From Streptomyces sp. MBT65 (GTDB taxonomy: Bacteria > Actinomycetota > Actinomycetes > Streptomycetales > Streptomycetaceae): a DNA stretch of 43,547 bases. Under the pieces are notes generated by a model, which saw only the letters and a list, made by a program, of their open reading frames with translations, searched no databases and was not told the DNA's origin. This document shows, piece after piece, positions 1-9,613 of the stretch. Position 1 is the first letter of the stretch. Each line of letters begins with the position of its first letter. The stretch covers positions 1 through 43,547 of the forward strand of contig NZ_JAENRY010000107.1 of the NCBI RefSeq assembly GCF_016612545.1, in the 5' to 3' direction. Position numbers and translations under genes: made by a program.

Positions 1-2594
1 GCGGTGGTGCTGGTTCGGGCGGGCGCGGGGATGGGGAAGACCTCCCTGGTGAACGCCTGGGCTGAGGCCCAGCAGCCGCGGGGGATCAAGGTGGTGCGGG
101 GCAGCGGGGGAGAGCTGGAGCAGGACTTCGCCTTCGCGGTACTACGGCAGTTGGCCGAGCCGTTGCTGACTCAAGCAGGTCGGGCCGGGCGGGAACGGCT
201 GCTCTCGGGTCCGGCGGAGTCGGCGTCGCACGCCCTTCGTGTGGCTGGACTCGGTGAGGCCGGAGGCCTGTCGTCGGAAGCGTCTCAGGGCCTGCTGCAC
301 AGCCTGTACTGGCTGATGGTGCATGTCACGGACCGCACTGCGTGCGGGTCGGGTTGCTGGCGCTGGGCGTCGACAGCGTGGCATGGCTGGTGCGGGCGAG
401 TCTGGGCCAGGACGCCGAACCTCGGTTCATCGCCGCCTGCGCCGAGACGACCCAGGGCAACCCCCTGCTGCTGCGCGAGTTGCTCCGCGCCCTTGCCGAC
501 AAGGGTGTCAGGCCTGTCGATGACCGAGCACGGCTGGTCGAGGAGTTCCGCGGCCGGATCCTGGCGGACACCGTGGTCAAGCGGCTGACCGGCCAGCCGG
601 AGCCGACCCGGCGTCTGGCGGAGGCCCTGGTGGTGCTGGGGGACGGAACTGACTGGCATCTGGCGGCCGAACTGTCGGGGTTGGGCGAGGCGCAGGCCCG
701 TGAGCACGGGCGCCGGTTGCGGCGGATCGGTGTACTGGCACCGGGTGAGCCGGTTCGGTTCGATCATCCCCTGGTCCGTGCTGCGATCGCCGAGACCGTT
801 GGACCGGTGGAACTGGCCACCGGACACGCGCGGGCGGCCGAACTGCTGCGGCGCGAGGGGGCAGCCGGTGATCTGGTGGCCGCCCACCTGTTGCTGGCCG
901 AACCGAGCGGTGAGCCCTGGCGGGTCGACGTCCTGCGGCAGGCGGCGCGGGCCACGCGTGGCCGAGGCGCCCCTGAGGTCACCGCGGCCTATCTGCGCCG
1001 TGCCCTGCGGGAGCCGATGTCCGGCAAAGAACGCGGTCCGCTGCTGCTGGAGTTGGGCGGCGACGAGTTGCAGCTCGATGTCGGTGCCGCTCGGCACCAT
1101 CTGACGCAGGCATCCGCGGTGTTGACGGACCCGTACTCTCGCGCTCAGGCGGCCTATCTGCTCGCCAACGCGCTGTTCCTCGGGCATGAGCACGCGGATG
1201 CCATCGAGGGGCTCGCCCGCGCGGTGGAGGACCTGCGGCAAGCCGACGACGGCACCGGGGCGGCCCGTGAGGTGTCATGGTTTCTGCAGGCCCAGATGCT
1301 CCTGATCGGCTATGACCAGCTGTCCACTGTCCCCGCGGCCCGGCAACTCGCAAACCGGCTGTGGGATCACAAGCTGGCCGGTGACACCCCGGGTGAGTGC
1401 GCGGTCCTGGCCGCGTTGGCCGCCTCGGCCGTCGCCGGGGACGCCAGCGCCGAGGTCGCCAACAGCCTTCTGGACCGGGCTCTGCGCGGCGGGTTGGCGG
1501 CCATGGACCAGTCTCAGATGCTGGTGAGTCTGGCCGGGACGGTCTTCCTGACCACGGACCGTCTCGACGACGCGGCCGCCCGGTTCGAGCAGATCGCCGA
1601 CATCGGTGCGCGGTGGGGCGTGTTCCTCATGGTGTCGACGGCGATGATATGGCAGCTCAGGGTCTGTGCGCGCCGGGGCCAACACCTGGCGCTCACGGCG
1701 GACTTCGGACATCCCGCCGTCACGTACGACGAGGGGCTGGAGCCGCGGGCACGGCTGGCGCTGATGGCCCAGGTGGGCGAATCGCTGATCGAGCGGGGCG
1801 ACCTGGCCTCGGCCGCACGGCTGCTGGTGCCGGACGCCGGCACCGACCGGGGTGGCTGGGTGTGGCAGGGACCGATGCTCCTCGCACGCAGCCGCGTGTA
1901 CGCCGCGCGGGGCAATCGGGCCGCCGCCCTCACGGTCTTGCTGGAGTACGGTGCGCAGGAGAAGCGGACGCGGGTCACGAACCTGACCGGGGCGCCGTGG
2001 CGGTCGCGGGCGGCGCTGCTGCACCTGGCGCTCGGACAGCGGACCGACGCGCTTCAACTGGCCACCGAGGAACTGGAGTTGGCTCACCACTGGGGCACCA
2101 AGCGGGTGATCGGCCTTGCGTCGCGCTGTCTGGGAGTCGTCATGGGCGGCCCCGAAGGGGAGGCCCTCTTGCGCGAGGCCGTCGCCATACTGGAGCGTTC
2201 TCCGGCCCGCCTGGAACTGGCCCGGACCCGGTACGAGCTGGGCGTCGCGCTGTCGCGGAGAGGAGAGACCCACCAGAGCGGCCAGGTTCTCACCGAGGCG
2301 CTGGACCTCGCGGATGCCTGCGGCAGTCTCCTCCTGTCCGGCCGGGTACGCCGGGCGCTGACCGAACTGGGGGTGCGCCCGAGAGCCGCGCCGACAGTCG
2401 CCCCGAGTCTGTCGCTGACCGAGCACCGGGTTCTGGAGCTGGTAGGCGCCGACTACAGCGACCGTCAGGTCGCCCAGGCCCTGCTGCTGACTCCGCAGGA
2501 CGTGACCGGCCTGGTCGAGCGAGTGGGCCGCAAGCTGGGGGTGACCAACCGGTCGGAACTGGTACGCCTGGCGGGAGCCGGCCACGCCCGGTAG
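1..2594 (+). pseudogene. LAL-type LuxR regulator, broken by internal deletion and frameshift
   Basis: Remains of a large ATP-binding LuxR (LAL/MalT-like) transcription regulator; the 5' end lies outside the window. The first reading frame carries the Walker A loop (GAGMGKTSL, codons at 25-51) and the usual following helix region up to about position 335. The reading then jumps to another frame near 335-345 and resumes at the part of the AAA domain that reads AACAETTQGNPLLLRELLRA. The stretch that normally carries Walker B, some tens of residues, is absent, so this is a deletion, not only a one-base slip. A long TPR-like middle follows, then a C-terminal LuxR-type helix-turn-helix (about 2400-2580, LSLTEHRVLEL...GRKLGVTNRSELVRLA) that is weaker than typical. 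Without Walker B and in two frames it is unlikely to act as an ATP-driven regulator. A GTG at 342 could still start a 750-residue product containing the TPR region and HTH. Confidence 0.8.
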
Positions 2595-3190
2595 GTACAG
2601 CGGGGCTCGACAGCGGGCTTCCCGCCACACCCCAGTCGGCTTGCCCAGGACCTGGATGTCACGGTCGCCGGGGAACAAGGAACCGGACGTCGCTGGAGGT
2701 GTGCGCTTCTGGCTCACGCTCCCGTTTCGCTCCGGTGGATCTTCCGGTAGGCCGCCCCCTGCTTCTTCCCGGTACTCGTGTCCGTGTCGATGCTCTGCTT
2801 GTGAGGTGTCGAGCAGCCCCCTCCTCGTGGAGAACCCGAAGAGTGCCACTGGTGAAAGAACCCGGCTCCCAAGTCCCACAGGATGCCTTCCACGACCGTC
2901 ATCACTCCGGACGGTGTCGGGCAGGGCCGGGACAGCGTCCGTGTGGGCTCCGCCAGCCGTTCTCAGAACTCCCCCACAAGGCCCCCGAGACTCGACCAGT
3001 CCGTCCCCACCTGCACGAACATCGCCTGACCCGATCAGCACGCCGCTGGCCTCCAGCACCGTGCCACCGCACTCGATCAGCGGGCAGCCCACGTCCCTGG
3101 CCCGCTCTGCGAGCGGCTACACGACAACGCCGAACGCCTGCACGACCTCGCCGACGCCCACCACCGCACCCGCATCAACCTCCAAGAACC
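2595..3190. other. Non-coding or decayed stretch
   Basis: No convincing gene. Open frames here have no ribosome site and no recognisable family. A segment near 2725-2805 resembles one near 4840-4930 (see repeat entries). Around 3105-3190 one frame reads like the C-terminus of a protein rich in Arg, His and Leu that runs into the next remnant; it may be the tail of the recombinase that usually precedes such a gene, but that is a guess. Confidence 0.5.
2725..2805. repeat. Diverged repeat, copy 1
   Basis: By eye this segment aligns with 4840-4930, sharing TTCCGGTA, CTTCTTCC and TCGAT blocks in the same order and spacing. On the minus strand both can be read as a peptide with an ID(T/A)D..TG(K/R)(K/R) motif. 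Identity is only about two thirds, so common origin is likely but not certain. It may be a fossil coding tail or part of an IS end. Confidence 0.35.
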
Positions 3191-3192
3191 GC

Positions 3193-3390
3193 ATGAGCCC
3201 CGCACCCGACGAACGCGAGCGCATCCGCCCGGCCATGGACCCCATCCTGCAAGGGACGCCGCCACCAGTTGACCGTGGAGAACCGGCAACCGCGTGAAGC
3301 GCTGTCCCAACCCGGAGTCGCTGTAAGGGCATTGCCGTCCCGGCCTCGCCCCGACCGGAGCCCGTCACTACCTCAAGGGACCTCTGAGCG
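3193..3390 (+). pseudogene. Remnant of small Tn554-type TnpC/DUF6262-like protein
   Basis: From the ATG at 3193 the frame reads a start typical of small coiled-coil proteins encoded beside Tn554-type tyrosine recombinases (DERERIRPAMDPILQGTP). After about 23 codons a different frame resumes at a piece typical of their C-terminus (QLTVENRQPREALSQPG, about 3267-3320). The central part is therefore deleted and the frame shifted. The family assignment is from memory of DUF6262-like proteins and is tentative. A dead copy fits the other recombinase debris at 13306-13605 and 38105-38320. Confidence 0.4.
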
Positions 3391-3731
3391 ATCGTGGTAG
3401 GCCCCAAAAGCCGCTTGTTGTTGATCTTGTGGTTCGGTCTGACGGTGTCCGTCGCCCATTCGGCCGAAGGCCCTTGGTGGTGATGCCGACTGTCATGTGG
3501 CCCTGGGGTAGGACTGTGACCCGCGCCTGTCAGCTGCGAGACGACGTGGTCGCTCGTGTACCGAGTGACCGACGCGAGTGAACGGGACCAGATCAACCGT
3601 GATGACGTCGACATCCACACCCGGGACCAGAACAGGTGAGATCGTCGGTGCCCAGACCGGCTGCGTCGAGCTGGCATCCGGTGCACCAGACCTCCTTTCT
3701 CGCCCGGTGCCTCGGACTACTGGACGTACGT
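3391..3731. other. Stretch without a recognisable gene
   Basis: About 340 bases downstream of the coding end of the minus-strand DUF3592-like gene. Open frames exist on both strands but none has a ribosome site or family resemblance. I see no clear terminator hairpin. Confidence 0.4.
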
Positions 3732-4655
3732 TCAATCTGAGTGATGTGGCAGCGGGACTCCCGTGACGGTGATCGAGCCGTTCAGTGCCAGATCTTGGGA
3801 GAAGACATGGGCCCACGCGACCTTCAGGCTCCGCGCCGATGTCGGGACGGTCTGATCCAGCGTCAGCGTGTCGGAGACGGTGTCGCCGGCCGGCACGCTG
3901 ATCGGTGCGAGCGGTTGTGCCGTGTAGGAGTTGCCTTGACCATCGGTCGCGGTGAAGTTGGAAAAGATCGGCAGGGTCACCGATGCGGCGGCGCCGTCGT
4001 GCACGCTGAACGTCAGGCTGACGTTCCCGCCGGCGTTGACGACCTTGACGACGGTCACGGTCAGGGCGCCGGCGGCGGACCACGCGCCGGTGGCCGTCGC
4101 GGCGGGGAGCGGTGTGGGGGACGTCATCCGGCTTCCGGTCCCGGAACCGGCCGGCTGGCCGAGCCCCCGGGCGATGGGCGGTGGAGTAGGCGGCTGGTCA
4201 TCGCTCTGCAACTCCCCGGCGATGCGCCCGCCTATGGAGGCGAAGCCGATCAGGGAGATGTTCAAGAAGACCAGGCCCGCCAGCATGGGCACGGTGCCCT
4301 GCTTGGCGCCGCGTTGGTCCACCACGCAGCGCATCGGGTTCCCCGCGCTGTAGCGGATCCTGACCGGATCGCCGGGGACCAGGAGTTTGTCGACCGCGCT
4401 GCGCATCGGTGAGGCGGTGATCAGCTCACCGGTCTGCGTGGTGAAGCGCACCACCGGGCGAATCGTGGTGGAGGAGGAGCTCAACCGCGTGGCCGTGTCG
4501 ACGTGATGGGTCACCGTGATGTTGATCCGCACGACCTCGCCGGTCGTGGGCACGCCGCTGTTCAGCAGCTGACTCCTGCGTGCCCACCACAAGAAGGCGC
4601 CGATATCGACGGCCAGCAAGCCGGCTAGCGGCAATAGCACGAATATCAACCACAT
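3732..4655 (-). CDS. Membrane protein, DUF3592-like N-terminus plus DUF4352-like domain
   Basis: 307 residues, function unknown. Residues 1-24 form a membrane helix starting MWLIFVLLPLAGLLAVDIGA. Residues about 35-120 resemble DUF3592 (PTTGEVVRI ... VVRFTTQTGELI ... GDPVRIRYSAGNP), a small domain seen in bacterial membrane proteins, and a second helix lies near 122-142. A Pro/Thr-rich linker leads to a C-terminal beta domain (about 185-305) of the kind called DUF4352-like (ATDGQGNSYTAQPLAPISVPAG), probably outside the membrane. The start is well supported: GAGGGG sits six bases before the ATG. It has no operon partner; neighbours on both sides are remnants. The fusion of these two domains is typical of Streptomyces surface proteins of unknown role. 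Confidence 0.8.
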   Translation of the reverse strand: MWLIFVLLPLAGLLAVDIGAFLWWARRSQLLNSGVPTTGEVVRINITVTHHVDTATRLSSSSTTIRPVVRFTTQTGELITASPMRSAVDKLLVPGDPVRIRYSAGNPMRCVVDQRGAKQGTVPMLAGLVFLNISLIGFASIGGRIAGELQSDDQPPTPPPIARGLGQPAGSGTGSRMTSPTPLPAATATGAWSAAGALTVTVVKVVNAGGNVSLTFSVHDGAAASVTLPIFSNFTATDGQGNSYTAQPLAPISVPAGDTVSDTLTLDQTVPTSARSLKVAWAHVFSQDLALNGSITVTGVPLPHHSD

Positions 4656-5029
4656 AACTGCCCCTCAACGTCAATCCCTCGAATCGTCAGGAGTCTTACC
4701 CTGTGCCGAATCCTGGCGTCAAATTCGGTTCTTCAGCCGTGGTCACCCATTGATTTACGCGTTCCGACCGAAATATGCACAGGGATCCCGCAGTCTGATC
4801 GCGGCCGGTGGCGCGTGACCAGGAGCATGGGGTCCGCGCTCTTGGTTTGTTCCGGTAAAATTTCCGGTATTCCGTCCGGTTCTTCTTCCTGTGTCCCTGT
4901 CAGCATCGATTTTTTGCTGTACGCGGTGACTCTGCTGCACGGCCGAATTGAGTAGCAGAGTCGACGCTGGAGCCAAAACTCCCATGCACCCCCTGCCGTC
5001 AACACCGGTGGCCGCGGCCCGGATTGCCA
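4656..5029. other. Intergenic region without a gene
   Basis: Holds the upstream region of the DUF3592-like gene and repeat copy 2. It is more AT-rich than its surroundings around 4850-4950. No gene, RNA or hairpin could be supported. Confidence 0.4.
4840..4930. repeat. Diverged repeat, copy 2
   Basis: Partner of 2725-2805, about 2.1 kb away and in the same orientation. The shared blocks are TTCCGGTA, CTTCTTCC and TCGAT. See copy 1 for limits. Confidence 0.35.
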
Positions 5030-5089
5030 AGTGGGGCACGAACCGCCGCCAAAGCCATGGGCCGGCTGCGCAGTCCAACAGCACCTCAA

Positions 5090-5463
5090 CACGCAGAACT
5101 TGACAGGGAACGGACCCACGCGATCCACAAGTCGCGGAACCTGTGCATCGAACGCGTCCACGAAACCCCCGCCCGCGAGACCGCCTGGACCGTAGCCGTC
5201 TACTGCTCACCCACCTCGCCGACGGCCACGGCTGGGACACCGACATCGGCGCCCCGGTTGAAGAGAAGAAGGTCACCACAGCCACCCAGCCGCTCTCCGA
5301 CGCCGGATGGAAGCACACCGTGGACGGGCGACGGCTCCGCCGGACGTCCCCCGACGAGGACGCCTGCGTCCCGGTGGGGCGATCCGAGTCGGAACCTCGA
5401 TGTCCAGGCACCACATCGGTCGGTGGGCGGGCCGTCACCGGGTGCTCCGACTTCGTTCAGTAG
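5090..5463 (+). pseudogene. DUF317 domain protein remnant
   Basis: Two frames carry consecutive pieces of a DUF317-type protein, a family of unknown function common in Streptomyces mobile elements. About 5131-5190 reads SRNLCIERVHETPARETAW; then a second frame (about 5200-5370) reads LTHLADGHGWDTDIGAPVEE followed by ATQPLSDAGWKHTVDGR and TSPDEDA. The joint implies a deletion with frame change. The end after about 5370 no longer resembles the family and runs head-on into lodB. Dead gene; family call from memory. Confidence 0.5.
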
Positions 5464-6629
5464 AGGGATTTGGGCAAGTCGGCCAGGCGCCGTGCCCAGA
5501 AGGTGCGGTGGATCCAGCGGGCTTCCTGGGCGTGGACGAGACGGTGGCCCCGCAGATACGCAGTCCGCGCGGCCTCGACCTTGTGCGCATAGGCGGCGAG
5601 GCCGGAGTCCGCGCCGCGGTGCACACGACTCAGGTGGGCGTCGACGGCCAGGCCCGCGCTCATCCCGGTGTAGAGGGCGGTGAGGACGCCCTGGGAGGAG
5701 AGCGGGTCGAAGGCGATCGCCGCGTCCCCGGCGGCGGTCCAGCCGTCCCCGTACACCCGGTCCAGGTGCGCTGTGTGCGCGGCGGCCCGGCGTGGCGCGG
5801 CTGGTGGCGCCGGCGGGGGCCCGTGCCTGTGGGTCCACCGGGACACGTGCCTGGTGGCCGACAACCGTCGGTGAAAGTGGCGCGCGGTGTACGGGGCGCC
5901 AGACAGGTCGGTGTCGGTGAAGTAGGCGACGAGGCGCCCACCGGAGGGCTGTGGGGCGGTGTACCACCAGCCGTCCTCGTCTGATTCGACGAGGGAGCGG
6001 CGGTCGGTGTCCAGCGCGTCCGTCTCCAGGTGGGCGTAAAGGGCTGCGAGCCGGTCCCGGACCCACCGCCGGGCCCCACACCGGACGGCGATCGCGGCGG
6101 CGCGGCCGGTGGCGTCGATCACCCAGCGGCAGCACACCGTGCGCTCCCCATCCGCCCCAGGAGCATCGGCAGGGCCCGTCCCGCCGCGCAGAGCCAGAGT
6201 CCAACCGCCGTCCGGCCTCCGGGCCGTGCCGCGTACGGCCGTGCCCTCGGCGACCTCGGCTCCCGCTGCGCGGGAGGCGTCGCGCAGTCGCCGGTCGAAG
6301 AGCCGCCGGTCGAGATGCCAGCCGTGGCCATGCGGATCGTTGATGAAGTCCACGGCGTGCAAGTCAGCCGAACCCCACGCCGAAAGACTGCCGTAGCAGG
6401 GCAGGTGCCCGGACCCGAGAACACGGTCGGCGACACCGAGGTCACCGAGCAGGACCCGCCCGGCGGGCACGAGTGTCTCGCCGACCTTCGGCGGCCCGGT
6501 GCCGGCGTCCGCCAGCAGAACCGTACGCCCGGCCCCGGCGAGTGCGATCGCGGCGGCGCAGCCGGCCGGGCCGCCGCCCGCCACCACCACGTCGTAGGTT
6601 TCCGCGCCCGGAGCCAGTGCGGGGCTCAC
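5457..6629 (-). CDS. lodB: LodB-like FAD-dependent oxidoreductase (cofactor maturase)
   Basis: 390-residue flavoprotein. A Rossmann FAD motif opens the chain (VVVAGGGPAGCAAAIALAG, residues 11-29) and a second FAD contact lies at about 290 (GDGWTAAGDAAIAFDPLSSQ), as in the tryptophan-halogenase/geranylgeranyl-reductase-like group to which LodB belongs. In characterised pairs LodB is needed to build the cysteine tryptophylquinone (CTQ) cofactor inside LodA. The start is a GTG overlapping the lodA stop (GTGA) with GAGGAG upstream, so translation is probably coupled to lodA. The gene converges with the DUF317 remnant and overlaps its last bases. Name given by homology and linkage; substrate amino acid unknown. 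Confidence 0.85.
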   Translation of the reverse strand: MSPALAPGAETYDVVVAGGGPAGCAAAIALAGAGRTVLLADAGTGPPKVGETLVPAGRVLLGDLGVADRVLGSGHLPCYGSLSAWGSADLHAVDFINDPHGHGWHLDRRLFDRRLRDASRAAGAEVAEGTAVRGTARRPDGGWTLALRGGTGPADAPGADGERTVCCRWVIDATGRAAAIAVRCGARRWVRDRLAALYAHLETDALDTDRRSLVESDEDGWWYTAPQPSGGRLVAYFTDTDLSGAPYTARHFHRRLSATRHVSRWTHRHGPPPAPPAAPRRAAAHTAHLDRVYGDGWTAAGDAAIAFDPLSSQGVLTALYTGMSAGLAVDAHLSRVHRGADSGLAAYAHKVEAARTAYLRGHRLVHAQEARWIHRTFWARRLADLPKSLY

Positions 6630-8647
6630 CGCTCCTCGTGGAACGGGTCGAGTCTTTCGAGGTATCCGGCGGCGATCTCCTCCTCGAGGTAGCCGGTCGC
6701 CTCCGCTGCCTCGCTGACCGCCTGTGCCACATGGTCGGCCTCGACGGTTTCGGGCGCGAGCCTGTTCGCTGGCCAGATTCCGCCTGCGGCGGCCAGCACG
6801 GACGGACCTGCCTCGGGCACCTGTAGGTTGACCAGGTTCGCCGTGTCCGGTGCCCGGTCGAGCGGTGTTCCCGGGCGCGACTCCACGTGGATCCGTTCGG
6901 GGAACTTGCCGTCGCCCACGGTGTAGTCGCGTACCTCTATGACGCCGAGTTTCGACCAGTCCTTGATCATCTGTGCGCGCTGCTCGTTCATGGTGCCCGT
7001 GAGGCCGCGCAGCCAGGTCGCCCGCCGCTCGAACGCCTCCTCGCGGGCACTGTCGTCGCCGCCGGCCGACGGCGTGTTGACCTTCTCGAAGTCCTCAAGC
7101 TTCAGCACATGGTTCGGCACCTGGGCAGGCCAGAAGGTCGGCAGGTACGGGCTGTAGCGGGGCCCGAGATTGGCCAGCACCTCGTAGCCAGAGCGGCAGC
7201 TCGCGGTGTCCGCCTGCCATGGGGCGGCCATCCAGCGGGTGAGGTCGCCGGGCCCTTGCGCGAACAGCGGGCCGTTCGCAGCCGTCGCTTCCTGCGGGGT
7301 GAGGGTGGGCCCGTAGTCGGGTTCTGCGGTGTTCGGGGCTCGGTGCTTGATGCGGAAGGGCGCGCTGAACATGCTCGGGGTCCTGATGGGCCAGGTGACT
7401 TCACACCCGGGGTGGAACGCGTCGGCCGCACAGCTCTCCAGGGCGGCCCGGTCCAGCAGCCCCGGCTGCTCGGCGACCGGGGCACTGTCCACGTTCGGTC
7501 GGGGCTGCCGCAGCGGTCCGGCCTGGAAGGCGCCGTCGGCCCAACGACTCAGCATCCAGTCCTGGGTCGGGGACAGTTTGCTGTGCTGACGCACGGACTT
7601 GGGCTTGCTGGCCATCGCGTCGCCGTAGAGCCACGGCCACGGTACCGGGGACGTTCCGTCGCGGTCGTAGTCACGCAAGGCGACGTACGTCTGGCGGCGC
7701 AGTTCCCGGTTCCGCTGGGAAGGATCGGCCAGCCGCTTCCGCATCGCCGGGGAGACGAAGAAGTTGGGACCGTTCCAGCCGAACTGCGTGGCGAAACCAT
7801 GGTTCACCCACTGCAGATCGCACAATCGGCGCAGTATCGGTTCAATATGGTCGGCAAACGAAATCTGCGGCGGCCGAGTGAGTGAACCGGCCGTGACGAA
7901 GACATTAAAAAGCAGGTCGTAGAGAGTACGGACGGATTGCACACCTGGGGCGTAGTGGGGAGGTCCCACCACGACCCAGGCGGGGGTGGCGGTCAGCTCT
8001 GTGCCGTCGATACGGACCTTCGCCGTCACCGGGCCGTCGGACACGTCGTCGTACCAGGTGTCGTTGTTCGTGACTCCGGTGATCGGGCTGTTCTTGTAGG
8101 AGGCGGAGTTTCCCCTTCCGCCGAGCACCAGCAGGCGGCCGTCCGAATGGGTGGAAATCTCCCCGAGGTACACCGCCTTGTCCATGATCTTGCCGGAATC
8201 GAATTTCTGCGTTTCGGTCATCGAGCCGCGAACGGTGCGGCTTCCGGGGTCGATGACCAGCTTCTTCCGGTCGGCGCCCACTACGTCGGCGTTTCGTCGG
8301 CCGTATTGCTCCGGCGCGAGTGCCTTGCCCTCGGGGATGTCGAGCGGCACATGGAACTGGTACCAGGCGGCCTTCTTGTTGGCCAGGTGCACTGTCCACT
8401 GAATCTCGGAAACACCCGCGTCGCCCGGCTTCAGCTCCCGCACGACCTCCCCTGCGGCGTTGTAGCCGTACACCCGGAAACGTGCGGCCTGCCTTCGGAT
8501 CGCCCCGGATCCATCCTTGTACGAGCCGAGGTCCTCCGGTTTCTGGTCCGGTGATTCCGGGCCGATGAAGGGTGTTTCCTTGCTGTTGCCGACCCGGCCG
8601 ACACCAATGGCAGGGTGAATTTTCACCTGCACGATTTTAACGTCCAT
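6626..8647 (-). CDS. lodA: LodA/GoxA-family CTQ-dependent amino-acid oxidase
   Basis: 673 residues, the usual length for LodA-like oxidases, which oxidise an amino acid (lysine at epsilon-N or glycine in known members) to release ammonia and hydrogen peroxide; the peroxide is antimicrobial. The N-terminus has the family opening (KIHPAIGVGRVGNS, residues 9-22, then FIGPE). Residues 473-512 hold the cofactor region: WMAAPWQADTASC ending at Cys484, and PTFWPAQVPNHV with Trp506. These are my candidates for the cross-linked Cys/Trp, though Trp419 or Trp473 could serve. No signal peptide is visible, as for other family members. ATG with GGAAGG eight bases upstream. First gene of a two-gene operon with lodB. 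Whether it prefers lysine, glycine or another substrate cannot be told by eye. Confidence 0.9.
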   Translation of the reverse strand: MDVKIVQVKIHPAIGVGRVGNSKETPFIGPESPDQKPEDLGSYKDGSGAIRRQAARFRVYGYNAAGEVVRELKPGDAGVSEIQWTVHLANKKAAWYQFHVPLDIPEGKALAPEQYGRRNADVVGADRKKLVIDPGSRTVRGSMTETQKFDSGKIMDKAVYLGEISTHSDGRLLVLGGRGNSASYKNSPITGVTNNDTWYDDVSDGPVTAKVRIDGTELTATPAWVVVGPPHYAPGVQSVRTLYDLLFNVFVTAGSLTRPPQISFADHIEPILRRLCDLQWVNHGFATQFGWNGPNFFVSPAMRKRLADPSQRNRELRRQTYVALRDYDRDGTSPVPWPWLYGDAMASKPKSVRQHSKLSPTQDWMLSRWADGAFQAGPLRQPRPNVDSAPVAEQPGLLDRAALESCAADAFHPGCEVTWPIRTPSMFSAPFRIKHRAPNTAEPDYGPTLTPQEATAANGPLFAQGPGDLTRWMAAPWQADTASCRSGYEVLANLGPRYSPYLPTFWPAQVPNHVLKLEDFEKVNTPSAGGDDSAREEAFERRATWLRGLTGTMNEQRAQMIKDWSKLGVIEVRDYTVGDGKFPERIHVESRPGTPLDRAPDTANLVNLQVPEAGPSVLAAAGGIWPANRLAPETVEADHVAQAVSEAAEATGYLEEEIAAGYLERLDPFHEER

Positions 8648-8709
8648 CGAACAGCCTTCCGCTGCGGGACCGCCGGTTCGATCATAAACGTAATATCTTG
8701 CGATTTCGG

Positions 8710-9430
8710 CCGAACATCAAGATTGCCGAATGGCTGTGCGGATGCGTCCTGGGGCGCCAAGACGGCGCTCCCGGCGGGCGGCGCCGGGAGCGGAGGACCA
8801 GCAGTCGTCCCACCGTCGTTCGAGCCATTCGGGCACGACGTCGTCCCAGAAGTTGCCGCGGTAAGACACGTTCTGGACAGGGCGGTCACCCCATTCCTCG
8901 CTGCCAACCGCCGATGGAAGCGACGTAGTCGTAGACCGTGTTGGGTCTCAAGCCCGCCCGGGTCCGCGCGCCAGAATCCCCTGATCCGTTGGTGCGGCCG
9001 CCACTCGGAGATCTGATGGCCGCCGCAGATCGTCCCCCGCTCCTGTCGCGGTGTCCCGTAGCCGTACGCCTGGTAGATCAACCGGTGGCCGCCCCGGCCG
9101 GAGCCCCCCGCGGCCTCCGACAGGCGCAGCGGCGTCTTCAGGTAGTACATCCCGCCGCGCAGGTTCACCACCAGGTCCGACGCCATCCGCGGCGCCCAGG
9201 CGCGTACAGCCTGTTGCGCGCGTGCTGGTGTGGCAGCGGTCCGGCCGCCGACGGCAGCGGCACGTCGACAGTGGCGGTGTGCTGGCCCTCGCCCACTCCG
9301 AGAAGCAGGACGCCATCGCGGCCTGGAAGAAGACCGTCCGGCCGTCTCCCCGCGCCTCCCGGAAACACGTGAGACATGGAACGCATGGCGGTTACCGGCA
9401 GCGACGCCATTCCCAACGAGCGATGCCACT
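8710..9430 (-). pseudogene. Decayed secreted beta-helix (pectate-lyase-like) gene and adjoining debris
   Basis: The minus strand at about 9190-8960 carries a clear piece of a right-handed beta-helix carbohydrate-active protein (ASDLVVNLRGGMYYLKTPL, then IYQAYGYGTPRQERGTI and ISEWRPHQRIRGFWRADPGGL). The frame then breaks. Further on, pieces such as NTVYDYVASIGGW and PVQNVSYRGNFWDDVVPEWL appear in other frames; these look like a second, unidentified protein. No single frame gives a full domain and the signal peptide is scrambled. Same strand as lodA and directly upstream of it, so lodA now depends on a promoter within or after this debris. Confidence 0.55.
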
Positions 9431-9613
9431 CGGGCGTCCTTCGTCGGCCCGGGGCCAGGGGCCGTTGCATGATGACGTTTCGTCCGGAGTGCCGTGCTGA
9501 CCCGTCCTTGGAGCGGATACCCCGGTTCGGGCAGGGGGCGGACGCAGTGCAGGCACGGTCTCAGTGATCATGTGAGTGACGAAGTCGCCTTAAACGGACT
9601 GCGCGAAGCGCGG

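Noticed and set aside
1275..3092. 605-codon minus-strand frame over the LAL remnant
   Set aside because: No domain; the opposite strand encodes the TPR and HTH of the LAL protein.
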